This document shows positions 15,662 through 22,896 of a stretch of DNA of 49,320 bases, piece after piece (the first letter of the stretch is position 1; each line of letters opens with the position of its first letter). The notes under the pieces were generated by a model. The model searched no databases, was not told the origin of the DNA, and saw only the letters and a program-made list of their open reading frames with translations. The stretch is from an uncultured Ruminococcus sp. (GTDB lineage: Bacteria; Bacillota; Clostridia; Oscillospirales; Acutalibacteraceae), in the NCBI GenBank assembly GCA_902792115.1, contig CADAYJ010000002.1, positions 1 through 49,320 on the forward strand, written 5' to 3'. A program made the position numbers and the translations under genes.

Positions 15662-17362
15662 ATGAGAGCAAGCAGCTTGAAAATCGGCCAGATATTAATC
15701 AACATGGGCGCAATTACGCCCGATCAGCTCGATCAGGCTTTGAGTATGCAGAAGCAGAGCGGACTTCGTTTGGGTGAGATCTTATTTAAAGAGAAATTCT
15801 GCGAAGAGGATAAGGTGTGCTTTGCTCTTTCAAAGCAGTTCTCTATCCCTTACGTTGATCTCGATGAGATCGAACTGAAGGACGAGCTTTCCAACCTCAT
15901 TTCCGCAGAGCTTTCCGAGCAGTGCATGGTAGTCCCGCTTGAGGTCATCGACAGAACGCTGACGATCGCCGTTGCCGATCCGCTTGACTATAAAGGACTT
16001 AACAAGATCCAGACTACGACGAAGATGCAGCTTCAGACTGTTATTGCCGCACCTTCGCAGATCCAGAAGGCTCATCAGGCGCTCTACGCCTCAAAGCGCG
16101 CTATGGACGAGGCACGTGAGTTTATCTCCAGCCAGGTAAGCCAGGCAGGCAAGGAGGATGAGATCGACGCAGCTAAGGCAGCGGCAGACGATCAGCCGAT
16201 CATTCGTTTCGTAAACAACATGATCGAGGAAGCAGTACGTCTGAAGACCTCCGATATTCACATAGAGCCGATGGAGGAAGTAATGCTTATCCGCTTCCGT
16301 ATCGACGGTAAGCTCCAGAAATACATGGAGACGAGCGCTCAGCTTGCTCCTTCCGTAACATCGCGTATCAAGTTCATCGGCGGTATGAACATCGCCGAGA
16401 AGCGTATCCCTCAGGACGGCCGTATCAATTACAGGCTCGGAAATCTTGAGATCGATATGCGTATCTCGATCCTTCCCGTCGTATTCGGCGAGAAGGTCTG
16501 CGCCCGTATCACGACAGCCCTCGGTCTTAAAATGGATAAGAACGCGATCGGCTTCCTTCCCGAGAACCTTGAAAAATTTGACAAGCTCCTTACCTCGAAC
16601 CGCGGTATTATCCTCGTAACGGGTGCTACCGGTTCCGGTAAATCGACTACGCTCTACACCGGTCTTAAGGGTGTAATGAGAGAAGATATTAACATCATCA
16701 CCGTTGAGAACCCTGTCGAGATGATCATCCCCGGAATCAACCAGGTAGATATCAACGCGAAGGCAGGTCTTACGTTCGCAAGCGCACTACGTTCAATCCT
16801 TCGTCAGGACCCGGATATCATCATGATCGGTGAGATTCGAGACAAGGAGACCGCCGAGATCGCTGCGTCCGCCGCTGTAACGGGCCACTTGGTTCTCTCC
16901 ACACTTCATACATACAACGCCGCTTCGTCGATCATCCGACTTGTCGATATGGGCGTCGAGCCGTTCATGGTTTCGTCCACAGTCATCGGCGTTATTGCAC
17001 AAAGGCTTGTAAGACGTCTCTGCGTAAACTGCAAGGAGCCGTATATCGCAGGTCCTCACGAGCTTGAGCTTCTCGGCATCGACGATGATTCTCTTGAGAT
17101 CAAGCTGTACAGAGCGCCGCAGGGCGGCTGCGAGCGCTGCAACAAGTCCGGTCACAAGGGACGTCTTGCCGTTCACGAGGTTCTTATGGTATCGCCTGCG
17201 ATCAGACGTGCTATCCAGCAGGATAAGGCGACCGAGGATATCAACGCGATCGCCGTTGACGAGGGCATGATCTCGATGAGAGAAAACCTCAGAATGAACG
17301 TTATCAGCGGTATTATCTCCCTCGAAACAATGCTTGAGGCAGCAAGCGAGGATATGCTCTGA
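15662..17362 (+). CDS. pilB: Type IV pilus extension ATPase PilB
   Basis: 566 residues. An MshEN-type N-terminal domain (about 1-150) is followed by the secretion ATPase domain. Walker A is GATGSGKST at 321-329, the Asp box reads LRQDPDIIMIGEIRD and the His box LSTLHTYNAA. A zinc-binding four-cysteine site lies at C454xxC457 and C490xxC493, as in PilB/GspE. The hexameric motor drives pilin addition from the cytoplasm. ATG with AAAGGAG eleven bases upstream. It lies 200 bases after pilD and is followed by a separate promoter for pilT. Confidence 0.95.
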   Translation: MRASSLKIGQILINMGAITPDQLDQALSMQKQSGLRLGEILFKEKFCEEDKVCFALSKQFSIPYVDLDEIELKDELSNLISAELSEQCMVVPLEVIDRTLTIAVADPLDYKGLNKIQTTTKMQLQTVIAAPSQIQKAHQALYASKRAMDEAREFISSQVSQAGKEDEIDAAKAAADDQPIIRFVNNMIEEAVRLKTSDIHIEPMEEVMLIRFRIDGKLQKYMETSAQLAPSVTSRIKFIGGMNIAEKRIPQDGRINYRLGNLEIDMRISILPVVFGEKVCARITTALGLKMDKNAIGFLPENLEKFDKLLTSNRGIILVTGATGSGKSTTLYTGLKGVMREDINIITVENPVEMIIPGINQVDINAKAGLTFASALRSILRQDPDIIMIGEIRDKETAEIAASAAVTGHLVLSTLHTYNAASSIIRLVDMGVEPFMVSSTVIGVIAQRLVRRLCVNCKEPYIAGPHELELLGIDDDSLEIKLYRAPQGGCERCNKSGHKGRLAVHEVLMVSPAIRRAIQQDKATEDINAIAVDEGMISMRENLRMNVISGIISLETMLEAASEDML

Positions 17363-17408
17363 TTTTGGTTAATAATCATAATAATTGCGTGAATTTGCAA
17401 ATTTATTA

Positions 17409-17437
17409 TTGTAAATTCATGAATGTTATGGTATAAT
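17409..17437 (+). promoter_or_regulatory. Promoter of pilT-pilC
   Basis: TTGTAA (17409-17414), 17 bases, TATAAT (17432-17437), about 80 bases before pilT. Confidence 0.7.
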
Positions 17438-17464
17438 AATTTAGTAATAAACAACAGAAAATAA

Positions 17465-17497
17465 GGCATACTCCCGTCGATGGTCGGGAGGTATGCC
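17465..17497 (+). promoter_or_regulatory. Strong leader hairpin upstream of pilT
   Basis: GGCATACTCCCG and CGGGAGGTATGCC pair over 12 bases with one bulged G and an eight-base loop, ending about ten bases before the pilT ribosome site GGGGGA. No T-run follows. Confidence 0.5.
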
Positions 17498-17519
17498 GCC
17501 TTGAATGGGGGAAATATTG

Positions 17520-18608
17520 ATGGATTTTCTTGCAATGGTAAAGGAAGCCGTTGAAGCCGGCTGTTCCGATATCCATATGTCGTCAGGCAACTGCCCGGCG
17601 TATCGTCTGCATGGTACGATGCGCTACTGGGAGGGCGATCCGCTGACCGACGAAGACGTTACATATATGATCAGCCAGGTCCTTAACAAGGAGCGCTTCG
17701 ATATATTTATGGAGACGTGCGACGTTGACGGCGCGGCTACGATCGAAGGCGTCAGCCGTTTCAGAATCAACGCTTTCAGGACAAGAAACGGCGCATCGCT
17801 CGTAATGCGAGTTATCAACGAGACGACTCCGGAGCTTGACCAGCTCAATCTTCCGGCGTCCATCGCAAAGATCCTGGAGCTTAAGGAAGGACTCGTTCTT
17901 GTAACGGGACCGACAGGCTCCGGTAAATCGACAACGCTTGCGGCTCTCGTGCATCAGATCAACCGTGAGCGCAACCTTAACATCGTTACCATCGAGGACC
18001 CGGTAGAGTATCTGCACCGCCCGATCGGCTGCGTTATCAACCAGCGTGAGATCGGCCCCGACAGCCGCTCCTACCACACGGCTCTTCGTGCCGTTCTTCG
18101 TGAAGACCCCGATATTATCCAGATCGGTGAGATTCGTGACTTCGAGTCCGTTTCGATTGCTCTTTCCGCTGCGGAGACAGGTCACCTTGTTTTCTCCACG
18201 CTTCATACAGAGGGCGCCGCTAAGACGATCGACCGTCTTGTCGATATGTTCCCTGCGGCTCAGCAGCGTCAGGCTCTCGGCCAGATCTCGACGTCACTCA
18301 AGTGCGTTGTATCGCAGAGACTTCTTCCGAGATCGGATATCCCCGGCCGTATCGGCGCGTTTGAGATCATGTTCGTAAACAGCGCTATCTCGAACCTTAT
18401 CCGCGAGAATAAGATCGCGATGATCGAGCAGGTCATTGAGACGAGCAAGGGCTCCGGCATGATCACGAGAAACAAGAGTATCCAGATGCTCTTCGACAGA
18501 GGCTTTATCAATGCTCAGACTGCAAGAGAGTACAGCTTCGACGTTGGTACAACGGAGCAGGCTCCCGGTCAGCAGGCGCCTTCGTATATGAATCCTAACC
18601 GCAGATGA
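17520..18608 (+). CDS. pilT: Type IV pilus retraction ATPase PilT
   Basis: 362 residues from the ATG at 17520, seven bases after GGGGGA; the in-frame ATG at 17505 precedes that site. Walker A is GPTGSGKST beginning at residue 130, followed by LREDPDIIQIGEIRD and STLHTEGA. The C-terminal AISNLIRENK matches the AIRNLIRE motif diagnostic of PilT retraction motors, with one change. It lacks the PilB zinc site and N-terminal domain. PilT depolymerises the pilus, powering twitching or adhesion. It has its own promoter and is followed by pilC after 11 bases. Confidence 0.95.
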   Translation: MDFLAMVKEAVEAGCSDIHMSSGNCPAYRLHGTMRYWEGDPLTDEDVTYMISQVLNKERFDIFMETCDVDGAATIEGVSRFRINAFRTRNGASLVMRVINETTPELDQLNLPASIAKILELKEGLVLVTGPTGSGKSTTLAALVHQINRERNLNIVTIEDPVEYLHRPIGCVINQREIGPDSRSYHTALRAVLREDPDIIQIGEIRDFESVSIALSAAETGHLVFSTLHTEGAAKTIDRLVDMFPAAQQRQALGQISTSLKCVVSQRLLPRSDIPGRIGAFEIMFVNSAISNLIRENKIAMIEQVIETSKGSGMITRNKSIQMLFDRGFINAQTAREYSFDVGTTEQAPGQQAPSYMNPNRR

Positions 18609-18619
18609 GGTGAAAAACA

Positions 18620-19879
18620 GTGAAATATTCATATCTTGCGATTGACAGCAAAAACAAAAAGTACAGAAGCGAAGTCACCGCCGACAGCCGCGATGAAGTA
18701 AAGCGCATTCTTGCGGAGCGCGGTATGACGGCGCTGGAGATCAGCGAATATAAGGATCCCTCTCAGGGCGGCGACCAGTCAAATCTTCCGATCTGGCAGC
18801 GTGAATTCGGCGTTAAGGATCCTCATGACGTAACCCTTCCTCAGAAAAAGGTTCTTACCACTCTCCATCAGATGGCGATCATGATGAAATCAGGTATCTC
18901 TCTTTCGATGGCAATGGAAGTCCTTCTCGATACGGAAGCAGACAAGGATATGAAGAAGATACTGACGATCATCAGTACCGAGCTTTATAACGGTGTCCCG
19001 CTTTCGCAGTCGATGGGTTCATTTAAAGTATTCCCGCAGATCGTTATCAGCCTTGTCGCAGCCGGTGAGGCAAACGGTCGTCTCGATATGGCGTTTGAGA
19101 ACGCGGCAGATATCGTTCACCGTGAGCTTGAGCTTTCCGGTAAGATCAAGAGTGCTTTGATGTACCCTGCGTTCCTTATGGGATTGACGCTCGTCATGAT
19201 CATCGTCATGTCAATGTTCGTTCTTCCCTCGTTCGCAAGCGTATTTACGGCGTTCGGTTCCGACCTTCCGCTTATTTCAAAGATGGTCATGGCCTTCTCA
19301 GACTTCATGCTTGATTTCTGGTGGCTCGTTGCACTGATCGTCGCCGCTATCATCTACGGTTTCAAATTCCTGCTTTCTCACAACGAGAGCTTCGCTATGT
19401 GGATCGCCGAGCATATTTTCAAGGTGCCGATCATAGGCGACGTTATGAGAACGACATATATCGCTCGTTTCTGCAACATCATGTCTTCTCTTACCGATGC
19501 AGGCGTTAGTATCCTTCGTGCGCTTGAGCTTTCAAGAGACGTTGTATCCAACATCTTCATGAAGGATTGTCTCTCTCAGGTTATTGAGGACGTTAAGATC
19601 GGTACTCCGATCAACGTTTCCATGAGCCATTACCCCGTATTCGACACGATCCTCGTTTCGATGGTACGTGTCGGTGAGGAATCCGGTATGTTCTCCGACG
19701 CTATGCATAAGATGGCTGACCTCTATCAGGAGCAGGCCGACGAGGCAACGAAGCGTCTGACAGACGCTATGACACCTGCCATGACGATTATCGTCGCAGG
19801 CATCGTCGGTGTCGTTGCAGTTTCGATCGTAATGCCGATGTTCGGTATGTACGGCGTCGTTGCAGAGTCCTCGCACTAA
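18620..19879 (+). CDS. pilC: Type IV pilus inner-membrane platform protein PilC
   Basis: 419 residues from a GTG start with GAGGTG seven bases upstream. Two repeated GspF-type domains (T2SSF) are visible, with transmembrane segments around 186-210, 232-250 and 387-410. The N-terminus (YLAIDSKNKKYRSEVTADS) has the usual PilC/GspF beginning. PilC is the membrane platform between the PilB/PilT motors and the growing fibre. It is the last gene of the pilus locus; a terminator follows. Confidence 0.93.
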   Translation: MKYSYLAIDSKNKKYRSEVTADSRDEVKRILAERGMTALEISEYKDPSQGGDQSNLPIWQREFGVKDPHDVTLPQKKVLTTLHQMAIMMKSGISLSMAMEVLLDTEADKDMKKILTIISTELYNGVPLSQSMGSFKVFPQIVISLVAAGEANGRLDMAFENAADIVHRELELSGKIKSALMYPAFLMGLTLVMIIVMSMFVLPSFASVFTAFGSDLPLISKMVMAFSDFMLDFWWLVALIVAAIIYGFKFLLSHNESFAMWIAEHIFKVPIIGDVMRTTYIARFCNIMSSLTDAGVSILRALELSRDVVSNIFMKDCLSQVIEDVKIGTPINVSMSHYPVFDTILVSMVRVGEESGMFSDAMHKMADLYQEQADEATKRLTDAMTPAMTIIVAGIVGVVAVSIVMPMFGMYGVVAESSH

Positions 19880-19899
19880 TGCAAAAAAGCTGACTTATC

Positions 19900-19929
19900 A
19901 ATGCTCCGCTTCGGCGGGGCATTGTTTTT
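19900..19929 (+). terminator. Intrinsic terminator of pilT-pilC
   Basis: AATGCTCCGC and GCGGGGCATT form a ten-base stem with a TTCG tetraloop, followed by GTTTTT. Confidence 0.9.
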
Positions 19930-19949
19930 GCAAAAACAGGGAAGCAAAG

Positions 19950-19980
19950 AAAAACCGCGTCACGTTTGTCCGTGGCGCGG
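19950..19980 (-). terminator. Terminator of the MIF-like operon
   Basis: Minus strand arms CCGCG-CACG and CGTG-CGCGG with one mismatch and a six-base loop, followed by TTTTTCTTTG. Confidence 0.8.
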
Positions 19981-20001
19981 CTGAATTTTATGCAGCAGCT
20001 T

Positions 20002-20340
20002 TTAGAAATTGCTTTGATTATATCCGAAGTTGCTCGTTTCGCTGTAACTGACGTACATATCTTCTATGTTCACGACGTTTGAAAGGATCGTGTGGAATCG
20101 TGCGGTCAGCGCGTCGTATGCGTTTGGATTGGCGCGCCCGTAGACGGTGATGCCGATCATCGCCGTGGGCTTCTCGTTGCTTCCGCGGAAGTAGAGCGCA
20201 CATTTCGGCTGGATATTGACCATCAGCCAGTGCTCGCTTTTTCCGGGGATAAGCTCGATCGCCTTGCCGAACTCATCTTTAAGCTCCGTCTCCTGCTCCT
20301 TTGTGATGTCAACATTGAGCTTGCAGTCGATAAAGGGCAT
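20002..20340 (-). CDS. MIF-like tautomerase superfamily protein
   Basis: 112 residues. It begins MPFI, keeping the N-terminal Pro that is the catalytic base of tautomerases. WLMVNIQPKCALYFRGSN and the following IGITVYG match the beta strands of the macrophage migration inhibitory factor (MIF) family. Bacterial members are trimeric tautomerases of mostly unknown substrate. GAGGAG seven bases upstream lies within the end of the preceding gene; the two genes are four bases apart, so they are co-transcribed and probably translationally coupled. Confidence 0.8.
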   Translation of the reverse strand: MPFIDCKLNVDITKEQETELKDEFGKAIELIPGKSEHWLMVNIQPKCALYFRGSNEKPTAMIGITVYGRANPNAYDALTARFHTILSNVVNIEDMYVSYSETSNFGYNQSNF

Positions 20341-20344
20341 AATG

Positions 20345-21127
20345 TTACTCCTCGTCTTTCTTTGTCATGATGTCCTTGAGCTTCTTTGCCTTTGTGAGGG
20401 GGTTGTTCTTCTCGATCGGTTTCACCTCAGCCTCGTTCTCCTCGAACTCCTCCTCTGAGATCATCTCAACAGGCATCGGAGCTTCGTCTGTCTCTTTAGC
20501 CTCTGCCGGAGCAGCCTCCTCAAGAACGGCGTTCTCGATAGCCGCCGTGTCCTCGGTTGCCGTGTCCGCTGCTGTGTCGATCATCTCCGGTGCTTCATCC
20601 TCGGCCTGAACCTCAGCAGCCTCAGCCTCGGTTTTATCGCGATGCTGCTTTGCTTTCGTCTTGATATCCTCTGCCTTCTCGATTGCAGCCGCTTTAAGCG
20701 TCTCTGCCTTTGCCGCTGTGTCCTTCGCCGTATCCTTCACGATAACGGAGGCTTTTGCAGCCGTTGTGACAGCGCCTGCAACGATCGGATCCTTGACTCT
20801 GCGGAAATTCTCTTTAAGGTCCGTCCTGCCGATCTCGGAGTTTACCTCCTCCTGGCGGATCACCTCGCGGTAAATATCCTGCGCTCTCGTCATGCGATCC
20901 TTTGAAGCGTCGATAACGGCGCAGAGCTGCTCAACGTCCTCGGGAAGACCGTCTCTCATCGAGGTGTAGAGATACTTGCCGAGTGCGAGGTAAGCCTGGT
21001 TCGCGATCTTCTCCTCATTCTTCATCACGGTCACGAGACGGCTCTTCTGAGCCTGCGTCGAGGTCTTGTCCGCAACGACGTCGAAGGTCGAGATCAATAC
21101 ATTTTTGATATCTTGATAAATACCCAT
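20345..21127 (-). CDS. Unknown acidic, Ala-rich coiled-coil protein
   Basis: 260 residues, not recognised. Residues 1-110 are mostly helical and mixed-charge (begins MGIYQDIKNVLISTFDVVAD). Residues 115-165 are Ala/Lys-rich, with heptad-like repeats; 165-240 are strongly acidic and Ala-rich, probably disordered; the end is basic (KAKKLKDIMTKK). No signal peptide or membrane helix is seen. AAAGGAG lies nine bases before the ATG, and a good promoter lies about 75 bases upstream. It is the first gene of a two-gene operon with the MIF-like gene. Confidence 0.75.
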   Translation of the reverse strand: MGIYQDIKNVLISTFDVVADKTSTQAQKSRLVTVMKNEEKIANQAYLALGKYLYTSMRDGLPEDVEQLCAVIDASKDRMTRAQDIYREVIRQEEVNSEIGRTDLKENFRRVKDPIVAGAVTTAAKASVIVKDTAKDTAAKAETLKAAAIEKAEDIKTKAKQHRDKTEAEAAEVQAEDEAPEMIDTAADTATEDTAAIENAVLEEAAPAEAKETDEAPMPVEMISEEEFEENEAEVKPIEKNNPLTKAKKLKDIMTKKDEE

Positions 21128-21199
21128 AAAGAATTGCTCCTTTGCGATAATAATGCTTTGTAGTACGGAAAAAACAAATTTCCAAATACCTCTACTAAT

Positions 21200-21228
21200 A
21201 TATTAACCAAAAAAACGTCTCAGGTCAA
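21200..21228 (-). promoter_or_regulatory. Promoter of the coiled-coil/MIF operon
   Basis: Minus strand TTGACC (21223-21228), 17 bases, TAATAT (21200-21205). Confidence 0.65.
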
Positions 21229-21257
21229 TATAAAAAGAATTAATTTTTTTAAAACTA

Positions 21258-21287
21258 TGTACAAATCACTGCATTTTATGTTATAAT
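21258..21287 (+). promoter_or_regulatory. Promoter of the CpXC gene
   Basis: TATAAT at 21282-21287 with a weak -35, TGTACA, 18 bases upstream. It diverges from the neighbouring minus-strand promoter. Confidence 0.5.
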
Positions 21288-21364
21288 AGGATAAATAGAG
21301 ACGAATAATGCGGCGTGCAGAGCGCTCGCCGCCTTCAAAAGCTATTAATAGGGAGTGTTACATT

Positions 21365-22024
21365 ATGTCCAACACAGGTTCAAAGGTGATCTCGTGCCCG
21401 AAGTGCGGTCACGATAACGAGATAAAGCTCTTTAAAACGGTCAACGCGACGACCGATCCGCAGTTCAGGGAGCAGCTTCTGAGCGGCGAGCTTCTCAGCT
21501 TTACGTGCAGCGAGTGCGGTCACACGGCGGAGCTGAGATATCCTCTGCTTTACAACGACATGAAGAACAGATTCATGATCTACTATATTCCGGACGTTGA
21601 CAGAGACAAGCTCACGGACGAGGCGCTCGAAAAGGAGTACGGCAGCCTGGAGCCGATCACCCGCCGCCTTGTCGGCAGCTTCAATGAGCTTAAGGAGAAG
21701 ATACATATCTTCGAGTCCGGTCTCGACGACAGAGTTATCGAGGTCGTCAAGGCGGCGTTGAAGGACGTAGTCGAAAAGAGAACAGGAGAGGAGGTTTCCG
21801 GCGGATACTTCTCGAAATACAGCGCGTCCGAGGATCGCATCGGATTCACATTTTTCGTAGGCGACGAGGGCGAGCAGTTCGTTCAGACGACGCGCCTTGA
21901 GATCTACGAGAAGAGCGCAGGCGTTGCGAAGGCAGCGGAGACAGAGGCCGAGAGCCGCAGCTTCCGCCGCGTAGACCGCGACTGGGCGAGAAATGCACTG
22001 TACCGCTACAAGAAGAACAAGTGA
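21365..22024 (+). CDS. CpXC domain zinc protein
   Basis: 219 residues from the ATG at 21365, with GGGAG upstream; the longer reading frame from 21308 has no ribosome site. The N-terminus carries SCPKCGHDNE and FTCSECGHTAEL, the paired CpXC zinc-binding motifs of the CpXC domain family. The rest is helical and charged and ends RYKKNK. The family's role is unknown. No membrane segment. It stands between divergent promoters and the ireB promoter. Confidence 0.8.
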   Translation: MSNTGSKVISCPKCGHDNEIKLFKTVNATTDPQFREQLLSGELLSFTCSECGHTAELRYPLLYNDMKNRFMIYYIPDVDRDKLTDEALEKEYGSLEPITRRLVGSFNELKEKIHIFESGLDDRVIEVVKAALKDVVEKRTGEEVSGGYFSKYSASEDRIGFTFFVGDEGEQFVQTTRLEIYEKSAGVAKAAETEAESRSFRRVDRDWARNALYRYKKNK

Positions 22025-22045
22025 GTTTTCCATATCTGATCTCTG

Positions 22046-22073
22046 CCGGCTGCCCGTATGGACAGTCGGTTTC
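22046..22073 (+). terminator. Probable terminator of the CpXC gene
   Basis: CCGGCTG and CAGTCGG pair with one G-T around a ten-base loop, followed by TTTCTTG. Confidence 0.5.
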
Positions 22074-22115
22074 TTGTGAGTATTCACAAATTTATAAAAA
22101 GTTTATAAATAGCGG

Positions 22116-22144
22116 TTGTTTTTTTGTTCTGAATGAAGTATAAT
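22116..22144 (+). promoter_or_regulatory. Promoter of ireB
   Basis: TTGTTT (22116-22121), 17 bases, TATAAT (22139-22144), about 40 bases before the start codon. Confidence 0.65.
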
Positions 22145-22184
22145 GGTAGTGTATGAATGAACGAGAAGGAAAGGATGGTATTTG

Positions 22185-22433
22185 ATGGCAGACGATAGAA
22201 CAAGAGTGTTTTCGTTATCGGACAATGACGAGGGGATAAAGGCTTCTCTTACGGCTGTATATGACGCGCTGAAGGAAAAGGGGTACAACCCCGTAAACCA
22301 GATCGTTGGTTACATAGTTTCGGAGGATCCCTCCTACATTACTACGCACAAGCAGGCAAGGAACATCATTCGCAAGATCGACAGAGACGACCTTCTCGAG
22401 ATCCTTGTGAAGTCATTCCTTGATGTTAATTAA
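22185..22433 (+). CDS. ireB: IreB family regulatory phosphoprotein
   Basis: 82 residues from the ATG at 22185 (a TTG just before is in frame but less likely). The whole length matches the IreB/UPF0297 family: NPVNQIVGYIVSEDPSYIT and the following ARNIIRKIDRDD are near-invariant there. In Enterococcus IreB is phosphorylated near its N-terminus by the PASTA kinase IreK and dampens cell-wall stress resistance; Thr6 and Ser10 (RTRVFS) are possible equivalents here. In many Firmicutes ruvX and a DUF1292 gene follow; here they do not. Confidence 0.92.
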   Translation: MADDRTRVFSLSDNDEGIKASLTAVYDALKEKGYNPVNQIVGYIVSEDPSYITTHKQARNIIRKIDRDDLLEILVKSFLDVN

Positions 22434-22475
22434 TTTGCGCCGCCGAGGTGTATTTTCGGAGTACAAGCTCCCTTC

Positions 22476-22497
22476 GGCAGCTTTCGGGCTGCCTTTT
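22476..22497 (+). terminator. Probable terminator of ireB
   Basis: GGCAGC, loop TTTCGG, GCTGCC, then TTTT. Confidence 0.55.
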
Positions 22498-22523
22498 CAA
22501 TTTTGCAAAAAGGAGGAACAATG

Positions 22524-22814
22524 ATGCCTGAAGCAGGACTCATTTACAAAAACAAGCCGCTCGTTCGCAGCGGAGATAAAATTTACTACGGTGATCCGGC
22601 GGACAAGTATATTGTCTGCCTTACGGTTGAATCGAAGAAGCCCTTCGAGGATCTCGAGCTTCCGGAGGACGTTCAGATCCAGCTCATCACGACCGATCCC
22701 ACCGTAAGCAAGCGCAAGCGCGTTATCAAGACGGCCAAGAAAAAAGGTCTCTTTGTCTCGATAGATATCGCGGAGGCGTGGCTCAAGCGTTACCTCAGGG
22801 GCAACGAGTCGTAA
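22524..22814 (+). CDS. Unknown small basic protein
   Basis: 96 residues, not recognised. AAAGGAGG lies seven bases before the ATG at 22524 (four before the ATG at 22521). It begins MPEAGLIYKNKPLVRSGD and has a central beta-rich segment and a basic patch (SKRKRVIKTAKKKG). No cysteines in pairs, no membrane helix, so probably cytoplasmic. It lies where ruvX would be in other Firmicutes but does not resemble RuvX. Confidence 0.7.
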   Translation: MPEAGLIYKNKPLVRSGDKIYYGDPADKYIVCLTVESKKPFEDLELPEDVQIQLITTDPTVSKRKRVIKTAKKKGLFVSIDIAEAWLKRYLRGNES

Positions 22815-22827
22815 TATCGGATCTTCG

Positions 22828-22855
22828 GCCGGCGTAATGCCGGCTGATTTTGTTT
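22828..22855 (+). terminator. Probable terminator
   Basis: GCCGGC, loop GTAAT, GCCGGC, followed by TGATTTTGTTT. Confidence 0.55.
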
Positions 22856-22896
22856 ATTTCACAATACAGAGGTGATAAAAGAAAGGAGCGGTCAAA

